From assembly GCF_923081025.1 (NCBI RefSeq), contig NZ_CAKLPZ010000001.1, forward strand, positions 620,001 to 684,000: DNA of 64,000 nucleotides, read 5' to 3'. Positions within the stretch are counted from its first letter, which is position 1. Every line of letters starts with the position of its first letter. Origin of the DNA: Neolewinella maritima (GTDB taxonomy: Bacteria; Bacteroidota; Bacteroidia; Chitinophagales; Saprospiraceae). A model generated the notes under the pieces. That model was not told the origin of the DNA, made no database searches, and worked only from the letters and a program-made list of their open reading frames with translations. Shown in pieces: positions 34,876 through 43,230 of this stretch. The translations under genes and the position numbers were made by a program.

Positions 34876-34901
34876 GGGCCCGCTTCCGAAGAAGCGAGCC
34901 C
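34876..34901 (-). terminator. terminator of tRNA-Asp
   Basis: On the minus strand GGGCTCGCTTC pairs with GAAGCGGGCCC (one G-U pair) around a TTCG loop and is followed by TTTGTG. It starts six bases after the tRNA 3' end. Confidence 0.85.
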
Positions 34902-34906
34902 TTATG

Positions 34907-34980
34907 CGGTCTGGACGGGACTCGAACCCGCGACCTCCGCCGTGACAGGGCGGCATTCTAACCAACTGAACTACCAAACC
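34907..34980 (-). tRNA. tRNA-Asp (GTC)
   Basis: A complete 74-nt cloverleaf on the minus strand. Acceptor GGTTTGG pairs with CCAGACC (one G-U), D arm GTTC...GAAT type, anticodon arm CCGCC-CTGTCAC-GGCGG with anticodon GTC, T arm GCGGG-TTCGAGT-CCCGT, discriminator G at 34907. CCA is not encoded. Confidence 0.95.
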
Positions 34981-35033
34981 AGAAGACATTCAGTATTTCA
35001 CTGATTTTGAGCTTCCTTATCTAAATCGAGGTT

Positions 35034-35102
35034 ACTCGAACCCGTCCCGATTAAATCGGGACCGTGACAGGGCGGCATTCTAACCAACTGAACTACCAAA
35101 CC
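35034..35102 (-). pseudogene. broken tRNA-Asp copy
   Basis: On the minus strand the 41 bases from 35102 to 35062 are identical to the 5' half of tRNA-Asp (34980-34940), through the anticodon loop CTGTCAC and GG. The 3' half of the anticodon stem and the variable loop are replaced by a 17-base palindrome; only the T-loop portion CGGGTTCGAGT (35044-35034) is kept and the 3' acceptor is missing. It cannot form a cloverleaf. Confidence 0.88.
35044..35062. repeat. palindrome inserted in the tRNA-Asp remnant
   Basis: GTCCCGAT (35044-35051) and ATCGGGAC (35055-35062) form a perfect hairpin with a TAA loop. The core CCCGAT/ATCGGG is shared with the palindrome at 7662-7681. Confidence 0.8.
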
Positions 35103-35249
35103 TGGTCGCAACTAGCAGCTAGCTGCCTGATTGCGAGTGCAAATATACTATCGCTAAAAGTTACGGTGCAAGCTTAGTAGAGATTATTTCTAGTTCTTCT
35201 GCATGATACGCCAAGGCGGTGCTAGCAGGCCCGGTCAGGGCACGAGTGT

Positions 35250-35789
35250 TTACTTAAGAAAGCCGCCCAGCGCGCCACCTAGTCCACCACCGGAACCTCC
35301 ATCCGAGTCGCTCTTGCCGCCGCCCAGCAGATCGCCCGCTTTGCCGAGTAGACCGCCGGCATCCAGGCCGAGTACGGATAGCAGACTACCCTTATCGATC
35401 TCCTGGGTGTCTCCGGCTTCCTGTGCGCGTCCGGCCAGTTTGCTCATAATGAAGGGTAGGGCGTAGGAACTGACCGTCTGCGCCATGCTAGCCGGTATAC
35501 CGAGCTTGCCGGTCAGCTTACTGATGAAGTTGCCCGCGATGCTCTGGTATACTGCGTTCTGGAGAAGTCCTCCGGCAGCCCCGCCACCGGTGCTGCTGCC
35601 AGCGGCGCCTTTGACCATGTCGAGAATGCTACCGATGTTACCACTGGACACGGCACTAGTGAGGCCTTCCGTGATGGATTCCTTGGCCAGGGGGACGGAC
35701 TGCTCGGCCTGAGCGGGCTGCAAGCCGGTCTTTTGCGTGAGGGTAGCGACGAGTTGGCCCTTGGCGGCGTCGATGAGTGAATCTAGCAT
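35250..35789 (-). CDS. DUF937-like protein, Gly/Ala-rich
   Basis: A 179-residue protein without signal peptide. MLDSLIDAAKGQLVATLTQK, the AQAEQSVPLAKESI segment and repeated GG-rich amphipathic helices (LGLDAGGLLGKAGDLLGGG, GGALGGFLK at the end) resemble DUF937/YidB-like proteins. The function is unknown. The gene stands alone after a terminator; TACAAAAC lies upstream of its start. Confidence 0.75.
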   Translation of the reverse strand: MLDSLIDAAKGQLVATLTQKTGLQPAQAEQSVPLAKESITEGLTSAVSSGNIGSILDMVKGAAGSSTGGGAAGGLLQNAVYQSIAGNFISKLTGKLGIPASMAQTVSSYALPFIMSKLAGRAQEAGDTQEIDKGSLLSVLGLDAGGLLGKAGDLLGGGKSDSDGGSGGGLGGALGGFLK

Positions 35790-35820
35790 GCTGATGGTTT
35801 TGTAGAAGGTGGGTAAACGA

Positions 35821-35852
35821 AAGAAGCACCGCCGGGAGGGGCGGTGCTTCTT
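35821..35852 (-). terminator. terminator after the 79-aa gene
   Basis: AAGAAGCACCGCC (35821-35833) pairs perfectly with GGCGGTGCTTCTT (35840-35852). Reading leftward on the minus strand, TTTCGTTT follows. Confidence 0.75.
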
Positions 35853-35867
35853 GGTAAGGTAAGGGTA

Positions 35868-36107
35868 TTAGCAGCAAAGCTGCGGCGTGGGCTCGCCCCG
35901 TGCATACCGCAGGATCGCGTCGACAATGCGGCGGGGGGGGCTGAACTTGATGCGGGGCAGTGCTGCCTGAGCTTCGACCATACGGGCCAATTCAGTGATC
36001 AGCGCGGGGTCGGCGGCAAGAGCCGCTTCGGTGGCGTCGATCTGACCTGCATCGGCTTCGCCGTAGACGTATGCGACTAAGTCGTTGTGAGTAAATGATT
36101 GCTTCAT
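35868..36107 (-). CDS. 79-aa protein, anti-sigma-like N-terminus
   Basis: A small acidic helical protein: MKQSFTHNDLVAYVYGEADA, then an Ala-rich helix (IDATEAALAADPALITELA) and a basic end with LCC. The opening resembles the short N-terminal domain of anti-sigma factors and zf-HC2-like proteins (LVAYVYGEL type), but no membrane segment or zinc motif is present. I cannot assign a function. ATG 36107 was chosen since the upstream extension is atypical. It has its own terminator. Confidence 0.6.
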   Translation of the reverse strand: MKQSFTHNDLVAYVYGEADAGQIDATEAALAADPALITELARMVEAQAALPRIKFSPPRRIVDAILRYARGEPTPQLCC

Positions 36108-36199
36108 GAGGAATAGACTTGTGTGTAAAATCAGAGTGTCAAGGAAAAGACCATGCCTGCGGGCCGTTCGTGGCCCCGGACAGGCAATAATGTAAGACT

Positions 36200-36631
36200 T
36201 TATTCGCGGACCCACCGCTGCGTGCGGTATAGGCCGGTCCAGTGCTTGCCGCGGACGTAGAGTACGTCGGGCTCGTCGGGTTCGAACCAGACGACGAGTT
36301 TGTACGAGGCGCCCTTTTGGGGGTCGAAGATGGTGCCGCCGGCCCAGACCATGTCTTCATCGTCCGGCTCCAGGCCATCGATGATCTGCATGCCTAGAAT
36401 AGGGGCACCCTTAAGCTTGCCGTCGCATTCGGTACAGACTGCCGTGGTATTACCAGTCAGGATCTCGGCGATCCGACCGTCGAAGGTGCGCCCCTTGACG
36501 TAGATCTCGATGATGCTTTTAGCTTCACCGGTATCTTCATCCAGGGTTTTCCACCGGCCGGCGGGTGAATCCGTCTGGGCGGATACCGTAAGACTGACGC
36601 AGCAGCAGAGTATGAGTAGAAGTTTCGTCAT
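36200..36631 (-). CDS. DUF2147 family exported protein
   Basis: A 143-residue protein with signal peptide (LLLILCCCVSLTVSAQ). SPAGRWKTLDEDTGEAKSII near 22-41, GMQIIDGLE and the final VRGKHWTGLYRTQRWVR are DUF2147 features. A CTEC cysteine pair lies near residue 67-70. The family forms small periplasmic beta-barrels of unknown function. Confidence 0.9.
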   Translation of the reverse strand: MTKLLLILCCCVSLTVSAQTDSPAGRWKTLDEDTGEAKSIIEIYVKGRTFDGRIAEILTGNTTAVCTECDGKLKGAPILGMQIIDGLEPDDEDMVWAGGTIFDPQKGASYKLVVWFEPDEPDVLYVRGKHWTGLYRTQRWVRE

Positions 36632-36779
36632 TGGTTATAAAAGATTAACGGGCCATGGGGTGCCCATGGTGTTGTGTTAAGGGCTTATTTTCTATATACA
36701 GAAGGAAATACTGCCAGCTGGCTACGCAGCGTGAATAATCTACCGCAGCGAACTGCCACCCCCTTAGGGGCCGAAGGCG

Positions 36780-38180
36780 CTATTTACCGGTGATGATCCT
36801 GCCGCTATCGCCACCCACCGTGATCTTGCGGCTATCCTCCAGCCATATCTTGATCTGGGGGCAGGCCTGGTAGCGGGGATCCACCTCTACGAAGGTGGAG
36901 CCCACGCGGCGCTCGATCCAGTCACTGAGGTATTCCTGCTGCTTGGCGTTCTTGGTGGCGTCCTGGATCTTGGCGTAGTCCTGGCTAAGGGTGGCGCGGT
37001 GCGGGGAGGTCCGGGAGCGAAGCTGTACGATTCGCAACAGCGGATCACCCGTGGGACCGCGAAACTCCATCACCTCGCTCAGGGAGTCGATCTCTAGCTC
37101 GTCGATGGCGAAGTACACGTCGGGGTCCAGATCACCGATCTCGAAGAAGGTGTTGCCGCTGGCGGGATTACTCATGCGCCCGTCGTTATTGTAGCTCTGC
37201 ACCTTGTCATACCCAAAGCGCTTGACTGCGTAGCTGAAGGTGAAGGTATCCACCTTGATCAGCGTGGCAATGCTGTCGAGGTAGCGGCGCGACTTTTCAA
37301 GATCGCTCTCCGTGATCTCCGGCTGCAGCAGAATATGACTGACCCGGATGGAGTTGCCCCGACGGCCATCCAGCCGGATGAGGTGGTAACCGAACTCTGT
37401 TTCTACAACCTGGCTGATCTCTCCGGGATCCAGATTATAGGCTGCCGCTTCAAACTCAGCGACGAACTTACCCCGCTTGGTCCAGCCCAGGTCACCACCC
37501 CCACGGGCACTGCCGTCGGAGCTGTTCTGTCGGGCGGCATCCTCGAAGGTGATGCTGTCGACCATGATCTGCTGCCGCAGGGCGGTGAGTTGGTCGATCA
37601 CGGCCTGCTTGGTGGAGTCGTTGGCCTGTGGCTTGATGACCAGTTCACCTACTTCCACCTCGGAGTTGAAGTACGGCAGGCTGTCGTACGGGATCTGTGC
37701 GAAGAAGGCCTTCACTTCAGCGGGGGTCACCTTGACTTCCTGCACTACGCTACCCCGCATCCGGTCTACGGCGAGTTGCTCGCGCAGGTCTTCACGAAAT
37801 TGCTCCTTGGTGGCAGTGATGCTCTGGCCGTAGTAGTCTTCGAACTGATTGACGTCACCCCCCATATAGCTGAGGATGCGGTCGATCCGGGCGTTGAGCT
37901 GCTGCTCTACCTCACCGTCATTGACCTCGATACTGTCTAGCTTAGATTGGTTGAAGAGCAGCTTGCCCACCAGACTCTGGTCCAGGATGGCGCAGCGGAT
38001 CTCGGGGGGCAGGGTGTCGTTGGTCTGTGATTGCTCCAGGGCATAGCGCTCCTCGAGTTCGGAGAGTAGGATGTACTCACTGCCTACACGGGCGATAACC
38101 TCATCGATCACGGCACGCTGCTGGGCGTACGCACCGCAGCTCAGTAGTAATAGACAGGTTAGGGAAATCAGCTTGCTCAT
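36780..38180 (-). CDS. SurA-like periplasmic peptidylprolyl isomerase
   Basis: A 466-residue chaperone with signal peptide (LISLTCLLLLSCGAYAQ). The SurA N-terminal helical region (VIDEVIARVGSEYILLSELEE) is followed by a parvulin domain near 170-275 (SSDGSARGGGDLGWTKRGKF and FGYHLIRLDGRRG) and a second divergent one near 280-380. It should help outer-membrane proteins fold. The start overlaps the stop of the upstream parvulin-like gene (ATGA). Third and last gene of a three-gene operon. Confidence 0.9.
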   Translation of the reverse strand: MSKLISLTCLLLLSCGAYAQQRAVIDEVIARVGSEYILLSELEERYALEQSQTNDTLPPEIRCAILDQSLVGKLLFNQSKLDSIEVNDGEVEQQLNARIDRILSYMGGDVNQFEDYYGQSITATKEQFREDLREQLAVDRMRGSVVQEVKVTPAEVKAFFAQIPYDSLPYFNSEVEVGELVIKPQANDSTKQAVIDQLTALRQQIMVDSITFEDAARQNSSDGSARGGGDLGWTKRGKFVAEFEAAAYNLDPGEISQVVETEFGYHLIRLDGRRGNSIRVSHILLQPEITESDLEKSRRYLDSIATLIKVDTFTFSYAVKRFGYDKVQSYNNDGRMSNPASGNTFFEIGDLDPDVYFAIDELEIDSLSEVMEFRGPTGDPLLRIVQLRSRTSPHRATLSQDYAKIQDATKNAKQQEYLSDWIERRVGSTFVEVDPRYQACPQIKIWLEDSRKITVGGDSGRIITGK

Positions 38181-39040
38181 AGTTCCCAATTGTCGGGGCT
38201 AAAAAATGTAATATTATTCCGGCGGGCCTCCCGCTCGAAGATCTCTTCCCGCGTACGTTCCAGCACCTCCCGCTTGCGGGTGTGGAGGATGGCGCGGCGG
38301 GCCTGCTCTTCTACGTAGCTCAGTGGCGCAATTTCCTTACGCGGCTTGAGCTCGAAGAGTCGGAAGTAGTAACGGTGCGTCCCGTCCTGCTGGCTGAACT
38401 CCCGTTTGGAGTTCACATTGTCAGGAGTCAGCGTACCCTCGGGTAGTTGCTGGGCTACTTCATCCAGGCCGTACCAGGCCGAGTCGTTCAGCAGCGCCAC
38501 CTCGGCGTAACTACGGGTGTAGTCGGCCAGGGCGGCGGTATCCTGGGGTTTACCGTTGTTCCACAGCTCCTGCAGCCGCGACTCCTCCGGGGTGGGGTAG
38601 GGGACCCGTACGAACAGACAACGCACGATGGGCTTCTCCAGTTGGTACTGCTCCTTGGTCGCTTCGTAGTAGGCTTCCAGTTCTTGCTGACTGATGGTAC
38701 TGTCGAGTTTGGCACTCACCAGTTGTTCTTCGTAGCTGCTACGCACCAGACTGGCCCGGTAGTCGCGCACCAGGCGATCGAGGTTGAGGTCACTCGGCGC
38801 ATTTTGCTCGCTTTCCCAGAGCAGGACGGCATCGCGCGCCCAGCGGTTGGCAAACGCCTCGATGATGACGGTACTATCCGCCCGGCTCGCCTGTGGGGGG
38901 AACATGCCCTCCATCTCCGACAAGTGTAGTTCTCGCTGGTGCACGCGGGCCAGCACCGGATCGTCCGTAGTGGCCTCCGGTACTTCGGTACACGCGCAAA
39001 GGAACAGGCTGGCCGTTGCCAGCCCCAGGGCTAGCTTCAA
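38177..39040 (-). CDS. PpiC/SurA-like lipoprotein, degenerate parvulin
   Basis: A 287-residue probable lipoprotein: ATASLFLCAC gives a lipobox with Cys near 17. The architecture (VLARVHQRELHLSEMEGMFP, a helical region, then EKPIVRCLFVRVPYP and a C-terminal helix) resembles a SurA-type protein whose parvulin core is reduced and lacks clear catalytic residues. Both ends overlap the neighbours by four bases (ATGA), so it is the middle gene of a tightly coupled operon and probably works with them at the outer membrane. Confidence 0.82.
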   Translation of the reverse strand: MKLALGLATASLFLCACTEVPEATTDDPVLARVHQRELHLSEMEGMFPPQASRADSTVIIEAFANRWARDAVLLWESEQNAPSDLNLDRLVRDYRASLVRSSYEEQLVSAKLDSTISQQELEAYYEATKEQYQLEKPIVRCLFVRVPYPTPEESRLQELWNNGKPQDTAALADYTRSYAEVALLNDSAWYGLDEVAQQLPEGTLTPDNVNSKREFSQQDGTHRYYFRLFELKPRKEIAPLSYVEEQARRAILHTRKREVLERTREEIFEREARRNNITFFSPDNWEL

Positions 39041-40983
39041 GATGCGATCAGTTTGTTCAGTACGTTCTTATTCACCTTCACTTCGTAGGTTTTCCTCAGA
39101 GCGTCTACCCACTCCCGCTCAAGTTGGTCCTGGTAGTCAGCGATGACATAGCCGCGGGCCTCCTGCAGTTCCTTGGGGCGGGCGGGCTCTACGGCAGCGA
39201 CCCGGTATACCCTGACCGTACCACTGGGGTCTTGCTCCGGATCGGTCTGGCTACCCACCTCCATGCTGAGGTCTTCGGGCAGGCGGTCCGCCTCGTAACG
39301 CTCTTCCTCTACGGCTACGTCCTGCCGGCCGAAGTATTCCATGATCTCTTCCGGCGTGCGGCCGTCGGCGTAGGCCAGTACGTCCGCTACCTGCAGCGAA
39401 TCGCTGACGCGTATGCGGAACGACTGCACCCGGGCGCGGGGGGCAAACTGATACTGCTCGCGGTGGGCGGCGAAGAATTCTTCCAATCCGGTGCTGTCGG
39501 TTCCGGCCTTGTCCCACACTTCCAGTTTAGTCGCTTCGAAGAGCAGAATGCCCTCCCGGTACTCGCGCATCAGGGCCCGGAAGTCGGGAAACTTGACCTC
39601 CAGTTGCTGCTCGGCGTACCGCTGTACCTCTTGTTCTACCCAGGCATCGAAGAGGACCCGTACGGCTTCCGGCAGGGCCTGGCTGCGCTGCAGCGTGGCC
39701 CGTCGCCGCCCGTTGCGGGTGAGGTAGTCGTTGAAGTCGCTTACCGTCAGGGTATTATCACCGATCCGCAGCAGGGGTAGGTCGGTGTCCGTAGCGAACG
39801 TCTTGCGCACATCGAAGAAGCTCGAGTCCAGCGTGGCGGTATAGGTGGCGAGATTCTGGTCCATAAGGTCGGTGCCGTACTGTCGGCGGAGCCGTTGCAG
39901 CAGCGCGCGTTGGGCGGCGGCGAAGCGGCTGTCTTGCCGTACGGTGGCCTCTAAAAGAGGGCGCTGCTCCTCCAGGGGTTGTACGCCACGGCGCGAGACG
40001 CGCTTGAGGATGTGGAAGCCCACGGGGCTCTCGATCACCTCGCTTACCTGCCCGTCCTCCGTCAGGGCGAAGGCAGCCTGCTCGAAGTCCTTGTTGTAGC
40101 GGTTAATGCCGAAAAAGCCGATGTAACCGCCCTGGTTCCTAGTTTTGTCGTCTTCGCTGTACGTAGCAGCTACTTCCTCGAAGGGGGTACCCGCCTCGAG
40201 TGCGGCGGCGGCCTGCATCGCCCGCTCGCGCGCTGGCTCGGTATCCGCACCTGCGTCCTCGCCCTTCCGGATCAGGATGTGGGCGATCTCGACCTGCCCG
40301 TAGGCCGGCCGACTAGCGTGGCGCACGAACAGGTGGTAGCCCGCCGCGGTGCGTACCGGACCGTACACCTTACCGGGCTGCGCCGCCCAGAGAGCTTCCT
40401 CCAGTCTGTGCATACCATTGGGCAGCGGGGCGCTTACGTAGCCGATGCGGCCGCCGCGATCCTTGGAGTAGGTATCTTCACTAAGTTGTCCGGCCTGTTG
40501 GGCAAAATTGTCTGCCGTGAGCTGCTGCCTGACCTGCTGGGCCCGCTCGAATACGGCCAGCGTGTCGGCGGGCCGGTCACTGGGCACGTTGAACAGGATG
40601 TGGCTGAAGTCGACATCCTGTTGCTTGCGGATGTAGAGCTGTTCGACCAGGGGGTCGGTCACTTCGCGGTCGAGCAGGTAGTTGTCGGCCAGTTGCTTGC
40701 GGTAGCCCTCCAGCTCGTTCTGTAGGGCTACTACGGTATCCAGACCCATGTCGTGGGCGCGGGCCACTTTGAGTTTGAAGCGCTCGTAGAGGTCGAGGTA
40801 CTCCATGACACTCTCGCGGCTGAAGGTGGCGTCCTCGCCGTTGGTCTTGGTGTAGATGTAGCGAAACTCCCCTACAGTGACGGGTTTTCCCGCTACGGTG
40901 AAGAGGACCTCACTGTCGTCCTGAGCGGACAGCGGGAGGGTAAAAAGCAGGGTCACAGCGAGCCCGAAAATGCACTTAATCAT
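39037..40983 (-). CDS. two-parvulin-domain peptidylprolyl isomerase
   Basis: A 648-residue exported protein with signal peptide (IFGLAVTLLFTLPLSAQ). SurA-like start (VLFTVAGKPVTVGEFRYIY), first parvulin near 125-230 (VDFSHILFNVPSDRPAD, SKDRGGRIGYVSA, GYHLFVRHASR), second near 235-340 (EIAHILIRKGEDA, TRNQGGYIGFFGI, GFHILKRVSRRG), then a long helical C-terminal part. It heads the three-gene parvulin operon, diverging from the flippase gene. Confidence 0.92.
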   Translation of the reverse strand: MIKCIFGLAVTLLFTLPLSAQDDSEVLFTVAGKPVTVGEFRYIYTKTNGEDATFSRESVMEYLDLYERFKLKVARAHDMGLDTVVALQNELEGYRKQLADNYLLDREVTDPLVEQLYIRKQQDVDFSHILFNVPSDRPADTLAVFERAQQVRQQLTADNFAQQAGQLSEDTYSKDRGGRIGYVSAPLPNGMHRLEEALWAAQPGKVYGPVRTAAGYHLFVRHASRPAYGQVEIAHILIRKGEDAGADTEPARERAMQAAAALEAGTPFEEVAATYSEDDKTRNQGGYIGFFGINRYNKDFEQAAFALTEDGQVSEVIESPVGFHILKRVSRRGVQPLEEQRPLLEATVRQDSRFAAAQRALLQRLRRQYGTDLMDQNLATYTATLDSSFFDVRKTFATDTDLPLLRIGDNTLTVSDFNDYLTRNGRRRATLQRSQALPEAVRVLFDAWVEQEVQRYAEQQLEVKFPDFRALMREYREGILLFEATKLEVWDKAGTDSTGLEEFFAAHREQYQFAPRARVQSFRIRVSDSLQVADVLAYADGRTPEEIMEYFGRQDVAVEEERYEADRLPEDLSMEVGSQTDPEQDPSGTVRVYRVAAVEPARPKELQEARGYVIADYQDQLEREWVDALRKTYEVKVNKNVLNKLIAS

Positions 40984-41044
40984 ACCTTGGTGTTATGCAA
41001 CGCGTAGTAGAAAACGGTGCCCCATAGGGCGCAAAAGTAACCAT

Positions 41045-41077
41045 TTTGTCCGGCTCCTTATTGTAGCCCTACCTTGC
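41045..41077 (+). promoter_or_regulatory. Bacteroidota-type promoter abutting GTG 41081
   Basis: TTTG (41045-41048), a 21-base spacer, and TACCTTGC (41070-41077). GGC separates the box from GTG 41081, so the transcript would be leaderless or nearly so, and this supports the GTG start. Confidence 0.55.
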
Positions 41078-41080
41078 GGC

Positions 41081-42544
41081 GTGTCCCTGAAGAAACTCTC
41101 CGGTGAAACCCTGATCTACGGCCTGTCGAGCATCCTGGGCCGCCTGCTCACGTTCGCCCTGGTCACCCCCTTCATTACCCGCGTGATGACTGACGGCGAG
41201 GTCGGCGAGGTCGGTAACCTTATGTTCTGGACCGCGCTGCTCATCGCCCTACTGGTCTTCCGTATGGATACGGCCGTGTTCCGCTTTGCCAGCCGGGGCG
41301 ATTACGCTCCGCAGCTGGTCTTCCGGCGGGCCCAGCGGCTGGTCTGGGCGCTGGTGGGATTGCTCATCGTACCGCTGTTCCTGGCGTCGGCACAGATCGC
41401 CGAGCTGCTGGAGGCCCCCGCCGCTACTACCTACGTGCGTTTGGTGCTACTCACCGTAGCCTTCGACGCGCTCAGCGCCGTACCGCTGGCCCGCCTCCGG
41501 CTGCAGCAGCGCGCCTGGTTCTTCGTCAGCGTCAACCTGATCAATGTAGCGGTCAACATCGCACTGATCTACCTGCTGCTGTACGTGCTGCCGGTATACC
41601 TCGGTGCACGCTTCGAGCCCACCTTTCGCGTAGGCTACTACCTGATCGCCATCACCCTGGCGGCCGGCGTCCGCTATGCACTGCTGCTGATCGACGGACT
41701 GCGCCAGCCCACGTCACAGCTCACTACTGCACTGAGCGCGCCCACCTTCGGGCGCCTGCTGCGGTACAGCCTTCCGCTGACGGTCGTCTCCGTAGCCGGT
41801 ATCGCCAATGCCCTGGTGGGGCCCAGTGTATTGCTACAGTACGACGATACGGCAGCGGGCTACTTCACTGCCGCCCTGCGCATGGCAGTGTTTCTTAACC
41901 TATTCGTCACGGCCTATCAGTATGCCGCCGAGCCCTTTTTCTTCCGTCAGTCGAGTAGCGACCTGGTGACGGCAGACCGCCGGATCTACGCCGATGCCAT
42001 GCGGGCGTACGGACTGGTCGGTACGCTGGCCTGCGCGGGTATTCTGCTGGCCCTGCCCTGGTTGCAGTTTTTTATCGGCCCTGACGTGCGGCCGGGACTG
42101 GTGGTCCTGCCCATCCTTCTGGCCGCCAATTTTCTGTTCGGCATCTATTCCAACCTCAGTATTGCCTACAAGCTTACGGATCAGACCTTCCTGGGCGGTG
42201 GTATTGCACTGGTAGGTTCCGTCTTTGCGGTAGGCGGTCCGCTCCTGTTTACCGCGCAGTATGGCATGTATGCTCCGGCAGTGGGTATGCTGACCTGTTT
42301 TCTCGTCATGTGCCTGCTGGCGTACCTGGTGTCGCGTCGGCACTTTCCCGTCGACTACCCCTTCGGGCGGCTGCTGGGGTATGCGCTGCTGGCTGCCGGG
42401 GCCGTCTGGGCGGGTGATGTATCGGAGGCGCTGTGGTACCGGGCGCTACTTATCTTGACCCTGCTGCTTACCTTGTTGCTCGTTGAGCGCCGTTGGCTTC
42501 TCCGCACGTTCCGGGGGGGCGGGGCCGCAGGTGCGCTACCTTAA
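41081..42544 (+). CDS. polysaccharide flippase, MOP superfamily
   Basis: A 487-residue protein with about 14 membrane segments. The start LKKLSGETLIYGLSSILGRLLTF is typical of Wzx/MurJ-like flippases, followed by FRMDTAVFRFASR and a late AEPFFFRQSSSDL. It probably moves lipid-linked saccharides or teichoic/O-antigen-like units across the inner membrane; the cargo is unknown. GTG 41081 is preceded by a promoter-like element, and upstream frame residues are not credible. It is divergent from the parvulin operon. Confidence 0.9.
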   Translation: MSLKKLSGETLIYGLSSILGRLLTFALVTPFITRVMTDGEVGEVGNLMFWTALLIALLVFRMDTAVFRFASRGDYAPQLVFRRAQRLVWALVGLLIVPLFLASAQIAELLEAPAATTYVRLVLLTVAFDALSAVPLARLRLQQRAWFFVSVNLINVAVNIALIYLLLYVLPVYLGARFEPTFRVGYYLIAITLAAGVRYALLLIDGLRQPTSQLTTALSAPTFGRLLRYSLPLTVVSVAGIANALVGPSVLLQYDDTAAGYFTAALRMAVFLNLFVTAYQYAAEPFFFRQSSSDLVTADRRIYADAMRAYGLVGTLACAGILLALPWLQFFIGPDVRPGLVVLPILLAANFLFGIYSNLSIAYKLTDQTFLGGGIALVGSVFAVGGPLLFTAQYGMYAPAVGMLTCFLVMCLLAYLVSRRHFPVDYPFGRLLGYALLAAGAVWAGDVSEALWYRALLILTLLLTLLLVERRWLLRTFRGGGAAGALP

Positions 42545-42553
42545 CTTCTCCGC

Positions 42554-43228
42554 ATGCCCAGTCGATTATCCTGCTTTCTCGTACTGATCAGCTTTCTACT
42601 GATGACCTGTACCACACCACTGCAGAAGCGCAACATCCTGGTCATCGGCGACAGTAACGGGGCAGCCCGGGAGGGCTGGGTGGTGCAGCTACAGGATATC
42701 CGCGGCGGTGGGCCCCTGGTCAATACTTCGCTCAGTGGCAATACCCTGGGCTTCACCGACGACGGCAACATGCAGCGCAATACCCTGGAAAACCTCACCC
42801 CCTACCTGCGGCAGGGCTACGCCGAAATGGGTGGAGTGGACGAAATCCTCATCGCGCTGGGTACCAATGACTGCAAGCAGAAATTCAGTGACCGCCACGA
42901 GCAGATCATCGTGCAGCTCGATACGCTGCTATCGCGGACCAGCGCCTTTTTTAGTGACCGGGGCCAGGACATGCCGCGCATCGTGCTACTCACCCCACCC
43001 CCCGCCGGTGCGGATGCGGTAGTCAGTGAAGAGTTCCAGGGGGTGAAGGCGTGCACCGCGGCCTACAGCGACGCCCTACGCACCCTAGCCGCCCAGCGCG
43101 GCTACTGCCTCGTCGATTTGCAGCAGCAACCCGGTGACGAGGTACTGAGCTACTCCAGCGACGGCATCCACTTCGATGTCCGCGGCTACCGCATGCTGGC
43201 GCAGGAAGTGGTCACTCGCTGCTACTGA
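42554..43228 (+). CDS. SGNH/GDSL-type hydrolase lipoprotein
   Basis: A 224-residue enzyme. The N-terminus ends in LISFLLMTC, a lipobox-like stretch with Cys19. The catalytic Ser is S34 in ILVIGDSNG; IALGTNDCK is block III; SDGIHFDVRGY near 202-212 has the Asp-x2-His pair (D203, H206). SGNH esterases hydrolyse esters, often acetyl groups on polysaccharides, which would fit the flippase gene nine bases upstream. Two bases after its stop codon a large hairpin array begins. Confidence 0.9.
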   Translation: MPSRLSCFLVLISFLLMTCTTPLQKRNILVIGDSNGAAREGWVVQLQDIRGGGPLVNTSLSGNTLGFTDDGNMQRNTLENLTPYLRQGYAEMGGVDEILIALGTNDCKQKFSDRHEQIIVQLDTLLSRTSAFFSDRGQDMPRIVLLTPPPAGADAVVSEEFQGVKACTAAYSDALRTLAAQRGYCLVDLQQQPGDEVLSYSSDGIHFDVRGYRMLAQEVVTRCY

Positions 43229-43230
43229 CC

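Larger units (their letters stand above)
34981..35249. other. spacer with tRNA-Asp remnant
   Basis: Apart from the broken tRNA copy and its palindrome, this AT-richer stretch shows no gene. It presumably contains the promoter of tRNA-Asp; no consensus pair was found. Confidence 0.5.
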
